A DNA stretch of 64,000 bases from Klugiella xanthotipulae (GCF_006716695.1 NZ_VFPN01000003.1:434001-498000); one strand, 5' to 3'; shown: positions 9,150 to 18,082, counted from the stretch's first letter. Notes: generated from the letters alone by a model not told the origin. Made by a program: numbers and translations.

Positions 9150-9974
9150 CTAAGCGCTAATAAGGCCGGTCGAGAGCAACCCGATGAGGACGCCACCCAA
9201 CAGGATCCGGTAAATCACAAACGGCATGAAGCTCCGTTTGGAGATGTAGCTCATCAGGAAAGCGATGATACCGAAGCCAACTCCAAAAGCTACGAGTGTC
9301 GCGGCACCGGTCTCGATCGGGCCGATCGGGCTACTGCCATCCATGCTCTTAACGAGTTGGAAGAAGCCGCTGCCGATGACGGCGGGGATAGCAAGCAGAA
9401 ACGAATAGCGTGCTGCAGAGGGGCGATCATATCCCATGAGCAGCCCAGCCGTGATAGTACCACCCGAGCGGGAGACCCCCGGGATAAGAGCGAGAGCCTG
9501 AGCAAAACCGTAGATAATGCCATTCTTTGCGTTGAGATCGTCGAGAGTCTTGCGCTTCGTCCCGAGGTAGTCAGCCCAGCCAAGAAGAAGCCCAAACCCG
9601 ATGAGAGTGAATGCCACGATCCACAGTGAACGCAGAGTAGTCTCGATAGCCTCCTGAAAGAGGACGCCCAGAACAACGAGTGGGAGGCTGCCGAGAATAA
9701 TCCACCACCCCATGAGGACATCAGGGTCCGTGCGTGGAAGCTTCCCGACAAGAGCCTGGAACCAGCGGCTGATGATGCGCGTAATATCTTTCCAGAAAAA
9801 AACGACAACTGCGGCCTCGGTACCCAGCTGCGTGATGGCGGTGAATGCTGCGCCCGGGTCGGTACCGGAGGGGAGGAACTCGCCCACAATGCGCAAATGT
9901 GCACTCGATGAAATCGGTAAGAACTCCGTCAACCCCTGGACGAAGCCAAGGATAATCGCCTCAATAAAACCCAT
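9150..9974 (-). CDS. uppP: Undecaprenyl-diphosphatase UppP (BacA)
   Basis: Integral membrane phosphatase that recycles undecaprenyl pyrophosphate to the monophosphate carrier used for peptidoglycan and wall polymer synthesis. About eight hydrophobic segments are seen; the active-site motifs are [14 protein letters not shown] (residues about 14-27) and [15 protein letters not shown] (about 165-180). I start at ATG 9974 ([10 protein letters not shown]), preceded by AGGAATAGGAATACG; the frame is open to 10010 but those residues look unlike a UppP N-terminus. The 274-aa product is full length. It lies 8 bp upstream of mshC and 42 bp downstream of the peptidase gene. Confidence 0.95.
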   Translation of the reverse strand: MGFIEAIILGFVQGLTEFLPISSSAHLRIVGEFLPSGTDPGAAFTAITQLGTEAAVVVFFWKDITRIISRWFQALVGKLPRTDPDVLMGWWIILGSLPLVVLGVLFQEAIETTLRSLWIVAFTLIGFGLLLGWADYLGTKRKTLDDLNAKNGIIYGFAQALALIPGVSRSGGTITAGLLMGYDRPSAARYSFLLAIPAVIGSGFFQLVKSMDGSSPIGPIETGAATLVAFGVGFGIIAFLMSYISKRSFMPFVIYRILLGGVLIGLLSTGLISA

Positions 9975-10016
9975 CGTATTCCTATTCCTGGCCGATAGGC
10001 GGCCCAGCACCCCAGA

Positions 10017-11333
10017 TTAGTACGTTGAAAGGAGGTCTGTGAGCACACGATGGCCAAAGTCAAGCGAGGTGAGGGGAACTCGTTCATCGACCCCGTGGAA
10101 CATCCCCGGGAAATCAAGCTCGGTCGGCAGTTGCAGAGGCACAAACCCGTAGCCTGTGATTCCCAATTTACTGAGCGCTTTGTTATCTGTGCCAGCTGCG
10201 AGTAGGTAGGGTAGCACCTGTGCGCCGGGATCGTGGCGCTCGATAGTCTCGGTGATCCTGTCCACAAAAGGGCCGCTATAGGGTGTCTCTAGGCCAACGT
10301 CTTTATGGAGGATGCTGATCTCGATATCCGGGCCCACAAGCTCCTGAATCTGCCTCAGCACGGCTTCCTCGTCGCCAGCGAATGCGCGAACGTCCACAAG
10401 CGCCTCTGCGCTGTCGGGAATGACATTGTGCTTGTAGCCTGCGGTTAATACCGTCGGATTTGTGGTCGTTCGTAGTGAGGCATGGATGAATCCGGATGCC
10501 TTTCCCGTGGCCAGAACAATCTCGTCTGGGCTGACCTGCTGCGGATCCACGCCAAGGATGCTCGCGAGTTCACGCACCAGATGGCGCGTGGTATCGGTGA
10601 GGTGCACGGGCCACTCGTGACGGCCGAGTGCCGCGACGCCCTCAGCAAGTCGGGTGACAGCGTTCTCACGAACGACACGCGATCCGTGAGCAGCTACACC
10701 ACGCGCCGTGAGCTTGATCCATAACAGGGCTTTTTCTCCCGTCTGGAGGAGATAGGCACGCTTCCCGGCAACTGTGATGGAGTATCCACCCACCTCACTG
10801 ACAGCTTCGGTGGCACCAGAGAAGAGGTCAGGGCGGGTATCAACAAGGTAGTGCGAGCCGAAGACGCCGCCGTTTTCCTCGTCTGCAAAGAAGGCGATGA
10901 CCAGGTCACGAGCAGGCTGACCAGTAGCCAGAATTTCTTCCAGACTGGTCAGAATCATGGCATCCATATTTTTCATGTCAACTGCACCACGGCCCCAGAG
11001 GAGACCGTCTTTGATGGTGCCGGCGAAGGGATCAACTGACCAGTTTTGGGCGTCCGCGGGTACAACGTCGAGGTGGCCGTGCACAACGAGCGCATCGCGT
11101 TCCGGGTGGCGGCCTGGTACGCGGGCTACGACGCTCGTGCGACCCGGTTCGGAATCAATAAGTTCGGGCTCAAGGCCAATTCGACGTAGGTGCTCGGCGA
11201 CATACTCGGCCGCCTCAGTCTCTCCGTTGGACTTTCCGCCGCCGTAGTTACTGGTGTCAAATCGAATCAGCTCCTGTGCAATGCGTGCGGTGGCAGAAAC
11301 GGATGCAAGCTCAGGATCAGTGTGGTTAGCCAT
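10017..11333 (-). CDS. M20 family dipeptidase/deacylase (DapE/ArgE-like)
   Basis: Zinc-dependent amidohydrolase of 438 aa. The catalytic-domain motifs are VVHGHLDVVPA (residues about 83-93, zinc ligand His and catalytic Asp), GRGAVDMKNMDA (about 115) and FADEENGGVFGSHYLV (general-base Glu and zinc ligand, about 150). A dimerisation insert follows (about 205-320), and the C-terminus contains the last zinc His in FHGVDERVP. Members cleave dipeptides or N-acyl amino acids; the substrate is not determinable. It is probably the first gene of the minus-strand run leading into uppP and mshC, an arrangement resembling mycobacterial Rv2141c (dapE2), from memory. Confidence 0.88.
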   Translation of the reverse strand: MANHTDPELASVSATARIAQELIRFDTSNYGGGKSNGETEAAEYVAEHLRRIGLEPELIDSEPGRTSVVARVPGRHPERDALVVHGHLDVVPADAQNWSVDPFAGTIKDGLLWGRGAVDMKNMDAMILTSLEEILATGQPARDLVIAFFADEENGGVFGSHYLVDTRPDLFSGATEAVSEVGGYSITVAGKRAYLLQTGEKALLWIKLTARGVAAHGSRVVRENAVTRLAEGVAALGRHEWPVHLTDTTRHLVRELASILGVDPQQVSPDEIVLATGKASGFIHASLRTTTNPTVLTAGYKHNVIPDSAEALVDVRAFAGDEEAVLRQIQELVGPDIEISILHKDVGLETPYSGPFVDRITETIERHDPGAQVLPYLLAAGTDNKALSKLGITGYGFVPLQLPTELDFPGMFHGVDERVPLTSLDFGHRVLTDLLSTY

Positions 11334-11416
11334 GTAACCCAGGGTATCGACTGCTCAGCCCTAACCACGTTCCGAAGAGATTTTCCTCGTAATGTCGCTC
11401 ATTCGTCAAAAACTGG

Positions 11417-11446
11417 TCAACACGACCCAAAAGTTCATGCTAGTGT
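11417..11446 (+). promoter_or_regulatory. Candidate promoter of tRNA-Leu
   Basis: A TCAACA hexamer at 11417-11422 and TAGTGT at 11441-11446 are separated by 18 bp and lie about 30 bp upstream of the tRNA. The -10 has an extended TGC before it. The match is by eye only and the -35 is weak. Confidence 0.35.
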
Positions 11447-11476
11447 TTTCTCTGGCCGGTAAAACGGTCACAACAT

Positions 11477-11562
11477 GCGCGGGTGGCGGAATAGGCAGAC
11501 GCGCTAGCTTGAGGTGCTAGTGCCCGTATTAGGGCGTGGGGGTTCAAGTCCCCCCTCGCGCA
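11477..11562 (+). tRNA. tRNA-Leu (GAG anticodon)
   Basis: The sequence folds as a class II tRNA. The acceptor GCGCGGG (11477-11483) pairs with CTCGCGC (11555-11561, one G-U), and the discriminator base is A11562. A D-arm with GGCGGAATAGGCAGAC follows, then the anticodon stem CTAGC/GCTAG enclosing the GAG anticodon, a long variable arm (TGCCCGTATTAGGGCG) and the T-arm GGGGGTTCAAGTCCCCC. CCA is not encoded. The 3' end faces a region of decayed integrase and IS genes, consistent with use as an integration site. It reads CUC and CUU codons. Confidence 0.95.
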
Positions 11563-11567
11563 CGAAT

Positions 11568-11617
11568 AAAAATGACCTCTAACCTGGGATTTAAATAACC
11601 GGGTTAGAGGTCATTTT
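11568..11617 (+). terminator. Intrinsic terminator after tRNA-Leu (likely bidirectional)
   Basis: An inverted repeat of about 18 bp pairs AATGACCTCTAACC with GGTTAGAGGTCATT around a short AT-rich loop. It is flanked by an A-run on the left and TTTTCG on the right, as expected for an intrinsic terminator closing the tRNA transcript. Confidence 0.8.
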
Positions 11618-11642
11618 CGTTCATGCTGAGATATATGGGGGG

Positions 11643-12195
11643 TTATAGGCCAAAAAGAGTGGATGGTTCGGGTGTGTCACCCGCGTCCTGCCCATCCTGT
11701 GCGTAGCCAGAGCCCTTCGTCCGTAACGCTTTCCCCGCATCAGTACGGGGGTTCATCGTCAGATGCCTGGACACACGCGTTTGCAAGTGGAAGAGACACC
11801 GTTGGTGTTTCGTCTCTGGCCAACACGCGCTGAGCGTGATCAACAAGCACCACCCAGAGATCCAGATCCCATCGACCAGGACCGCGTGATGGATCATGGT
11901 CGATGGGAGCGAGTCGCGGTTCGATATCCCAACACCATGCGGTCTGGCGTCGGAAGGTTCGCCCGCTCCCGGTTCCGTCGGTCCCGGCCTGGGTGTGCTT
12001 GCCGACTAGTCAAGTCACGAACTGTCGCAGTTGCTCTCGGCGGGTCACGTCTGGGCGGCGTATCACGCTGGATGCCCCGCATGATGGGCACCGCCAGCGT
12101 TGAGTTCCTGATCGGTGTCGGCCATTCTTCACAAGAGAACTGCCGTATACCATGCGCTTCGTCGTATTTGGGGAAGGTCCACACCTAAGCATCAC
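11643..12195 (-). pseudogene. Wrecked IS1249-like (IS256-type) transposase gene
   Basis: Read on the minus strand from 12195, the frame gives a zinc-ribbon-like start (VKNGRHRSGTQRWRCPSCGA, then RRPDVTRREQLRQFVT). It stops at a TGA at 12010-12012, where family members have a Trp codon. After that stop the same frame continues with LVGKHTQAGTDGTGSGR. A different frame from 11897 then gives LVDGIWISGWCLLI joined directly to WPETKHQRCLFHLQTRV and RHLTMNPRTDAGKAL. Intact relatives have a long stretch between these two motifs, so the gene carries a nonsense codon, at least one frameshift and an internal deletion. It cannot encode an active transposase. It lies between the tRNA-Leu terminator and the integrase remnant. 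Confidence 0.75.
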
Positions 12196-12273
12196 GGACC
12201 ATACCGATCCCTGTTTCAGCGCGGAATCACGCGGCTAAACGAGAATCCCATCCACTCCTTTTGACTGATACCG

Positions 12274-12908
12274 CTAAGCGGTCTCGAGATGCTGGGGGAA
12301 GCGGCCTGCTGCGGATTTCTGTATCCGCGGAGTGACACGATGGTAAATGTTCATCGTGGTGGTGGAGGAGCGTCCCTGCGCCACCGCGGGATGCTCGCTT
12401 AAGTACCAGCAGGAGCGTGGCGTGCGTGTGACGGAGCCCCCTAATCGTGATGCTGGGCAGCGTCGAGTGGGCTTAGGTGATCAACTCCATGCAGCGATCC
12501 CACCAGCTCGTCATTGTATCCGGCGGACGGATGCTCCTCTCATCGCCACCGAACACATACGCGTCGGCTTTGGTGCGGGCAACCGTGTAGAAGCCGGGCC
12601 CTTTCAGCGGTACAGGCGTCCACATCGATCACACGGGCATTGCCTATTTTCGTGGTCTTCCAATCCTTCGTCTTCACCGCCCGACGGATACTGGCCCTCC
12701 GCTCTTGGGGTTGTTGTCGTTCAACCTGAGCGCGAGAGCTTCTGGGCTCGCGCCTGGGAAGATTGCGGCGCGTTCACGGTGTGCATCTTCGAGGTCGGTG
12801 AGCCCGCCACGGGTCAACCGCTTCTCTCCCCCCCCCAGCTCGGGTTTGTCCAGGTCAATAAGCACATGGATCTGGAGCCTCCACCGCTTCCCCACAACCA
12901 GTCGTAGT
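12274..12908 (-). pseudogene. Wrecked tyrosine recombinase (phage-type integrase) gene
   Basis: The minus strand shows pieces of one integrase in order. First is an arm-DNA-binding-like segment (KRWRLQIHV, GGGEKRLTRGGLTDLEDAH, 12895-12750). Next is part of the catalytic domain (YVFGGDERSIRPPDTMTSWW), interrupted by TAA, then LPSITIRGLRHTHATLLL with the conserved Arg near 12425. After a frameshift comes TTTMNIYHRVTPRIQKSAAG, with the tyrosine nucleophile near 12345, ending at TAG 12274-12276. The core-binding domain between the arm segment and the catalytic piece is gone. An integrase beside the 3' end of a tRNA gene is the usual signature of an integrative element; this one is dead. No intact recombinase is seen in the region. 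Confidence 0.72.
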
Positions 12909-13003
12909 TATCGCCGCTGGCGTCGTTGCCCTGGTGCTGCTCAGTTGTTGTGAGAGGGCGAGCTTTTCAAGCTCGCCAACGACACATGGGCTCCCTACAC
13001 GAG

Positions 13004-13915
13004 TCATTGCTGCTCATCGATGCCGATTCTGGACGCCAGCGTTTCACGTTCGGCCTCGCTGAGTTCTCGAAGCTGTGGCAGCGACTCCTCTGGCCGTGCG
13101 ATGATTGCGACCCAGCATGATTTTGCTTGGGCAAATGCTACGACATGGCCGGAGAACGAGGTTGAGAACCCAGGCACTTGATCGCTGCCGATAGTGAGCA
13201 CGGTGTCTGACCAGTCGAGGTTCACGGTCTCCGAGATCACGCGCTCACAACAGTCGCCTGGGTCATTAGCATGAGGAGCTTGGTCAGCAAGTTCATTCAC
13301 GCGCAGCGAGATCAGCTCTCCGCGCAGGTGTTCCTCAACTTCCGCGCTTTCTGTATCAGGGCCAAGAATCGCAACCATCCCCCTATCTGGGTACAGGATT
13401 GAGAAGTGCGTAACTTTTTCACCCTCCATGCTCATTCCTGACAGTTCGGGGGCTTCCTCCCCGTCAATGCCGAAGATCGGGAGAGGTGAAGCAAGGAACC
13501 GCTCACACGACTCTCGTAGCCGCCTGCGTGCACCCCGCTTGGGGGCGATTGCGGCGAGGAGATCTGTGCGTAAACTTGTCGGGTGCTGTACAGATCGCCA
13601 CCAGATCGATGAAAAGAAGTATGTCCATGCAGTGACGAGCAGTATGAGGGGCGCACTCCACCATCGCATCTTTAACGTCTTCTGCCCGGCGATTCCGATA
13701 AGCAACCCGATGCCACCGACCACAACGTACAGCAGTGGCACTGGATGGGAAGTGCGGCGTCTCATGAGCATGCGCCATACTCGAACCGGGGCTCCCCAGA
13801 TATGTTCCCGCTTCATGGACAGATACGTGAAGTACCCGCCGGAACCGGTGTGCCCGGTGTACAACCAACTCCAGCACTTCTGCCATATGGTCCGATCTTG
13901 AGGCTGTTGATCCAT
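13004..13915 (-). CDS. Orphan membrane protein in the decayed integrated region
   Basis: Unrecognised protein of 303 aa. Residues 1-55 are basic and aromatic (WSWLYTGHTGSGGYFTYLSM). Two close hydrophobic segments follow at about 58-78 (VPLLYVVVGGIGLLIGI) and 83-103 (WWSAPLILLVTAWTYFFSSI). After that comes a basic stretch (RGARRRLRESCERF) and a soluble, acidic C-terminal domain of about 170 residues with no motif I know. It is the only intact reading frame between the integrase and IS3 wrecks, so it is either recent cargo or under selection. Toxin-immunity, phage-exclusion or sensor roles are all possible but unsupported. A 10-bp hairpin lies about 105 bp upstream. Confidence 0.6.
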   Translation of the reverse strand: MDQQPQDRTIWQKCWSWLYTGHTGSGGYFTYLSMKREHIWGAPVRVWRMLMRRRTSHPVPLLYVVVGGIGLLIGIAGQKTLKMRWWSAPLILLVTAWTYFFSSIWWRSVQHPTSLRTDLLAAIAPKRGARRRLRESCERFLASPLPIFGIDGEEAPELSGMSMEGEKVTHFSILYPDRGMVAILGPDTESAEVEEHLRGELISLRVNELADQAPHANDPGDCCERVISETVNLDWSDTVLTIGSDQVPGFSTSFSGHVVAFAQAKSCWVAIIARPEESLPQLRELSEAERETLASRIGIDEQQ

Positions 13916-14214
13916 ACACCGAGACTACTCAGTCAGCGAGCAGACTATTCGGCCGATGCAGCCGTTCCCGGTTGTCGTGACGACTCAGGGTTACTGGAAC
14001 CCGATTATGTTCGCTCTCACGCCGTCATGACGGCCGCCGCCATGACGGCGCACAGCCCTATGCGCATCGTCACCCCTCTACAACAAAGCTGATCATAGGC
14101 TCTGCCCTGAGATTTTTCGCTGTTGATCCGGCTTGGTGTCATAGCGTGGTAGCGCACCCTGTGTTGTGTGGGGTCGGGCGGAATGGGGTTCTTGCGTCAC
14201 GTCGGGTTCTCTCG
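13916..14214. other. Non-coding stretch with a hairpin
   Basis: I see no gene here. A hairpin with a 10-bp perfect stem (CGCCGTCATG at 14020-14029, CATGACGGCG at 14041-14050) is present; its left arm is also part of the 14-bp palindrome GCCGTCATGACGGC. The stretch probably contains the promoter of the 13004-13915 gene. Confidence 0.4.
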
Positions 14215-14450
14215 ATCACTGATCGTGTAGAGATTAGGGACACCGGGGCGTTGAACCAGGTCTGGGATGGTCGTATTACGTGCTTGAGGACATGCTTGCG
14301 GGGCTTCATTTGCTTAGCCACGGCCATCGACTGCTACTCGAAGAAAGTCGTCGGCAGGTCCATAACGCTCGGCGGCGTCACTCAGCGCTCGATTACAGCC
14401 GACCGAACAAAGTCCAGTTCGCTTACGAACAGCCAGCAGAAGCAGAGTAG
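14215..14450 (+). pseudogene. Internally deleted IS3-family transposase (orfB) remnant
   Basis: The plus strand reads DTGALNQVWDGRITCLRT and FICLATAIDCYSKKVVGRSI, the DDE-core entry region of IS3-type OrfB proteins (compare W-DITYLRT and LATVIDLYSRRVVGW). It then switches frame at about 14388 to LDYSRPNKVQFAYEQPAEAE and a TAG at 14448-14450, the usual OrfB C-terminus. Roughly the central third of the catalytic domain is missing and no orfA is visible, so this is a scar. I did not find terminal inverted repeats by eye. Confidence 0.68.
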
Positions 14451-14585
14451 AAAACGACCAATCCTACTGCAGAAAGCCCAACAGCAGCTCATACGTCGAT
14501 CAGCCAAGCACCCGCTTGGCATCAATAGCCAACTCGAACACCTCCACGGCTCCGCCCTGACACCCACAACTATGAAGCGCCGCTT

Positions 14586-14624
14586 AAAAAGTGTGGGCCA
14601 CACAGAGAACTGCGTGACCCACAC
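14586..14624 (-). terminator. Intrinsic terminator of the ctaC-ctaD-ctaF-GNAT transcript
   Basis: On the minus strand the stem GTGTGGGTCAC pairs with GTGGCCCACAC (one T-G wobble) around a short loop and is followed by TTTTT. It lies 14 bp after the GNAT stop codon and marks the 3' end of the oxidase operon. Confidence 0.85.
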
Positions 14625-14637
14625 CTCACGAAACTAG

Positions 14638-15081
14638 TTAACCAAGTTCCAATACTTTTTTAAAATATTCGCCAACAGCATGGTATCCGAGGCGGTGATA
14701 AAACTCCCCTGCCCGTGAAGTTGCCATGCTCAGCTGACGAACACCACGGCTAACGCAATAGGACTCATTAGCATCAACCAAAGAAGAACCCAGTCCAGAC
14801 CCGCGTTCCTCAGCATCAACAACAATCTCCTGCAAGAAAGCTGTTAAGCCGGAAGCGTGGAGTAGACGAGACACGGACATCAATGAGTAACCAACAACAA
14901 CACTCATGTCGTTTTCAACAACAAACAAAACGTTTGTCTCCTGATCACGATGACGCAAAACGTTTTCATAAGCGATCTGAAAATCATCAATATTAATAGG
15001 GACGCGTCCCGTCTGGAACTGGCGCGCCAAAAGGAAAACCGAATGGGAATCCTCTGCTACTCCGCGTCGAATTGTTGTCAT
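14638..15081 (-). CDS. GNAT-family N-acetyltransferase
   Basis: Protein of 147 aa. The acetyl-CoA-binding motif A is seen as LQEIVVDAEERGSGLGSSLV (residues about 84-103; Q/RxxGxG/A form RGSGLG), preceded by the central strand NVLFVVENDMSVVVGYSL and followed by a C-terminal YHRLGYHAVGEYF, all standard GNAT features. The substrate is unknown; resemblance to small-molecule or peptide acetyltransferases cannot be narrowed. It starts 3 bp after the ctaF stop and ends at a strong terminator, so it is the last gene of the cytochrome oxidase operon. Its base composition is visibly more AT-rich than ctaC-ctaF, which suggests later addition. Confidence 0.85.
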   Translation of the reverse strand: MTTIRRGVAEDSHSVFLLARQFQTGRVPINIDDFQIAYENVLRHRDQETNVLFVVENDMSVVVGYSLMSVSRLLHASGLTAFLQEIVVDAEERGSGLGSSLVDANESYCVSRGVRQLSMATSRAGEFYHRLGYHAVGEYFKKVLELG

Positions 15082-15084
15082 ACC

Positions 15085-15501
15085 CTAGCGCGCAAAGTTT
15101 CCACGATAGTACTCATAAACCCAACCCACAATTGCAATCAATAGAAGGGGCAGTCCAAAGAAGGCAATCCAGAATCCGACACACGCCCCAACAATGACAA
15201 CACCAAGGCAAGCGGCCATAAACATGGGCCACCAGCTCCAGGGGCTGAACTGACCAATCTCCGGGTCTCCATCGTCAATATCGGCGTCAACGCGGTCGGC
15301 GGGCATAATGCCCCCCTGCGCCCGATTTACCCGATCAAAATAGAAACCGACAAACCCAGTTAGCGCACCAGAAAGTACAATCGTCAGGGCACCGGCCCAC
15401 TCAAGCTGTCCCGTAGCAGCAATTGTCCATCCAATATAAATGCAACCCATTATCAGAAAGAAGGCTGTAAGGAGGTAAAAAATTACGACGTTAGACTTCA
15501 T
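15085..15501 (-). CDS. ctaF: Cytochrome c oxidase subunit IV CtaF (actinobacterial type)
   Basis: Protein of 138 aa with four hydrophobic helices: residues about 5-25 and 34-55, and two at about 90-130 after a soluble loop (ADRVDADIDDGDPEIGQFSPW). This is the layout of the actinobacterial subunit IV that completes the aa3 oxidase of the bcc-aa3 supercomplex. The FSPWSWWPMFMA segment is characteristic. It lies 5 bp downstream of ctaD. It has no known catalytic residues; the role is structural. Confidence 0.9.
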   Translation of the reverse strand: MKSNVVIFYLLTAFFLIMGCIYIGWTIAATGQLEWAGALTIVLSGALTGFVGFYFDRVNRAQGGIMPADRVDADIDDGDPEIGQFSPWSWWPMFMAACLGVVIVGACVGFWIAFFGLPLLLIAIVGWVYEYYRGNFAR

Positions 15502-15506
15502 GAGAT

Positions 15507-17162
15507 TTACTTACCTTTCCCGTTGACCAGCTCACCCACGGGAACCGCAGGCTCAGGCTGCTTTACCCCACTGACTTCAGGGTGATTGAGATCGAAAGCC
15601 GGAGATTCACTACGGATACGAGGTATAGAGGTGAAGTTATGACGCGGCGGCGGGCAGGATGTAGCCCACTCGAGTGAACGCCCGTACCCCCAGGGGTCAT
15701 CAACAGTTACCAGCGGAGCGCTCCGGTGCGTAATGTACACGTTGAGCAGGAACGGGATGATGGAGACAGCCAAAAGAATCGAGCCGTAAGTTGACAGTTC
15801 ATTCATCCAGGTGAAACCATCCTCAGGCAGATAGCTGGCGTACCTCCGGGGCATTCCCATAACTCCCAACCAGTGCTGGATCAAGAAAGTCATGTGGAAG
15901 CCCACAAACAGAATCCAGAACTGAATCTTGCCCAGACGCTCATTGAGCATCTTTCCAGTCCACTTCGGCCACCAGAAGAAGAACCCGGCGAACATGGCAA
16001 ACACAACGGTTCCGAAAATAACGTAGTGGAAGTGCGCAACCACAAAATACGTGTCGGATATATGGAAGTCGAGGGGCGGGGATGCCAGAATCACACCGGT
16101 CAATCCGCCGAAGACAAAGGATACGAGGAAACCTAGAGCCCAGAGAATGGGATTCTCAAATGTGATTGACCCTCGCCACATCGTGCCGATCCAGTTGAAG
16201 ATCTTTACACCCGTTGGCACAGCGATAAGCATGGTCATCAGGGAGAAGAACGGCAACAGAACGGATCCAGTCACATACATGTGGTGGGCCCATACGGTGA
16301 TGGACAGGGCGGCAATAGCAATCGTCGCGTAAACAAGCGTCTTGTATCCGAAAATTGGCTTACGGCTGAAGACAGGGAATATCTCGGAGACGATTCCGAA
16401 AAATGGAAGAGCAATGATGTAGACCTCGGGGTGACCAAAGAACCAGAAGAGGTGTTGCCAAAGGATTGGCCCTCCTGCAGCTGGATCATAGATGTGGGCT
16501 CCGAAGATGCGATCAGCTGCAAGGCCAAACATCGCTGCAGCAAGCACGGGGAAAGCCATCAGAATCAAAATTGATGTGATGAGGGTGTTCCAGGTGAATA
16601 TCGACATACGCCACATCGTCATACCCGGTGCCCGCATCGTTACGATCGTGGTGATGAAGTTGACACCACCGAGGATCGTTCCGAATCCGCTAAGGCCCAA
16701 TCCCAGAACCCACAAGTTTCCACCAACACCCGGCGAGAACGTCGTATTAGAAAGAGGAGCGTAGGCAAACCACCCGAATGAAGCAGCCCCCTGGGGAGTA
16801 AAAAACCCGGCCACTGCGATCAGTGAACCAAAGCTGAACATCCAGAAAGCCAGTGCGTTCAACCGGGGGAAGGCCACATCCGGCGCACCGATCTGCAGAG
16901 GCATGAGAACGTTCGCAAATCCCGCAAACAACGGGGTTGCAAACATAAGAAGCATGATCGTGCCGTGCATTGTGAACAGTTGATTGTATTGATCCTTTGT
17001 CGCCACAATCTCAAGGCCGGGAGCAAATAGCTGAGCACGGATGATGAGGGCCATTAGGCCACCGATCAGAAACCAGACGAAGGAGCTAATCAGGTACATG
17101 TACCCAATCACTTTGTGGTCAGTTGACGTAAGCCAACTGACGAGGACGTTTCCTTTTTTCAC
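15507..17162 (-). CDS. ctaD: Cytochrome c oxidase subunit I CtaD (aa3-type)
   Basis: Catalytic heme-copper subunit of 551 aa with about twelve membrane helices. Landmarks: [20 protein letters not shown] (low-spin heme a His), [10 protein letters not shown] (CuB His with the cross-linked Tyr), AHHMYVTG (further CuB ligands), and [11 protein letters not shown] (heme ligands). It reduces O2 to water and pumps protons. It starts with GTG overlapping the ctaC stop (TAGTG) and is followed by ctaF. Subunit III and the qcr genes are not in the window. Start, length and all ligands look intact. Confidence 0.97.
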   Translation of the reverse strand: MKKGNVLVSWLTSTDHKVIGYMYLISSFVWFLIGGLMALIIRAQLFAPGLEIVATKDQYNQLFTMHGTIMLLMFATPLFAGFANVLMPLQIGAPDVAFPRLNALAFWMFSFGSLIAVAGFFTPQGAASFGWFAYAPLSNTTFSPGVGGNLWVLGLGLSGFGTILGGVNFITTIVTMRAPGMTMWRMSIFTWNTLITSILILMAFPVLAAAMFGLAADRIFGAHIYDPAAGGPILWQHLFWFFGHPEVYIIALPFFGIVSEIFPVFSRKPIFGYKTLVYATIAIAALSITVWAHHMYVTGSVLLPFFSLMTMLIAVPTGVKIFNWIGTMWRGSITFENPILWALGFLVSFVFGGLTGVILASPPLDFHISDTYFVVAHFHYVIFGTVVFAMFAGFFFWWPKWTGKMLNERLGKIQFWILFVGFHMTFLIQHWLGVMGMPRRYASYLPEDGFTWMNELSTYGSILLAVSIIPFLLNVYITHRSAPLVTVDDPWGYGRSLEWATSCPPPRHNFTSIPRIRSESPAFDLNHPEVSGVKQPEPAVPVGELVNGKGK

Positions 17163-18049
17163 TACTTCTCCTCGTCACTCTCGCCGGCGGGCACCTTAGT
17201 GCCGGGCAGGTTCGTGTTGGTGTCATATTCGTCACCAACGATGCCCTCGTTACCCGCATCGCGCAGGCTCTGAATATACGCGTCGTAGTCCGCCTGCGAG
17301 ACGACCTTGACTTTGAAGAGCATCAGCGAGTGATACTCGCCACAGAGCTCGGCACACTTGCCTTCGTACTCGCCAATTCGCTCGGGCACAAAAGTCATGT
17401 AGGTAGTCTTGCCGGGGATCATATCCTTCTTGTAGAGGAACTCAATCACCCAGAAAGAGTGGATGACATCACGCGACTTAAGCTGAAGTTCAACCTCTCT
17501 GCCCACAGGCAGATAGAGAACCGGGTACGTTGATTCATCAATCGCACCCTGGACGTCGGAGTTTTTATCCGGGGCTACCTGCACACCCTGGAAATGAACG
17601 TTCTCATCCAGGTAGTTGAAGTCCCAGGCCCAACGCTTACCATTTACCTCAATGGTGACATCAGGATCATCCGCACGGGTTTCAATCTTTGCCTGCTCCT
17701 GCGCGGTAAAGGCAAAGAAGCCAAGCACCAGAATCAGCGGAACAACCGTGAAGAAAGTCTCAATGGGCATGTTGTATCGCAACTGCACGGGCAGACCAGT
17801 CTGGCCCTTCCGTCGCCGATAAACGATCACTGCCCAAATAGTGAGGCCCCAGGTAATCGCACCGACACCGAGAAGAACGATCCATGAGTTAACCCATAGA
17901 CCAATGATTCCGCTTGTGTGGTTCGTTGTATCGGGACCATCTCCAGGTAACCAGCCCTGAAGTTGTTGTTCGGTACAGCCAGCAAGCACCACAGTTAGCA
18001 TCACTGCTAACGGGGCTGCCACCCATTTCAGACGACGATTGGATCGCAC
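17162..18049 (-). CDS. ctaC: Cytochrome c oxidase subunit II CtaC (CuA subunit)
   Basis: Protein of 295 aa with a lipoprotein-type signal (VVLAGC, Cys about residue 25), two membrane helices (about 48-70 and 90-112) and a periplasmic-side cupredoxin domain. The CuA motif [12 protein letters not shown] lies near residue 235, with the upstream His in [10 protein letters not shown]. It receives electrons from the cytochrome c domain of the bcc complex. A 7-3-7 inverted repeat lies 34-50 bp upstream of the start. The C-terminal tail is acidic and glycine-rich. erpA lies 114 bp upstream, as near mycobacterial ctaC (from memory). Confidence 0.96.
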   Translation of the reverse strand: MRSNRRLKWVAAPLAVMLTVVLAGCTEQQLQGWLPGDGPDTTNHTSGIIGLWVNSWIVLLGVGAITWGLTIWAVIVYRRRKGQTGLPVQLRYNMPIETFFTVVPLILVLGFFAFTAQEQAKIETRADDPDVTIEVNGKRWAWDFNYLDENVHFQGVQVAPDKNSDVQGAIDESTYPVLYLPVGREVELQLKSRDVIHSFWVIEFLYKKDMIPGKTTYMTFVPERIGEYEGKCAELCGEYHSLMLFKVKVVSQADYDAYIQSLRDAGNEGIVGDEYDTNTNLPGTKVPAGESDEEK

Positions 18050-18082
18050 CGCAGACCTTTCAGACGTAAGACACTCTGTTCA

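Noticed and set aside
14020-14050. Hairpin with 10-bp stem as a separate regulatory RNA
   Set aside because: It stands alone in a non-coding stretch with no T-run, no conserved motif and unclear transcription; listed only as part of the spacer.
11563-15100. A direct repeat of the tRNA-Leu 3' end (attR) closing the island
   Set aside because: I searched by eye for the T-arm and acceptor sequence and found no copy; an alignment tool could still find a degenerate one.
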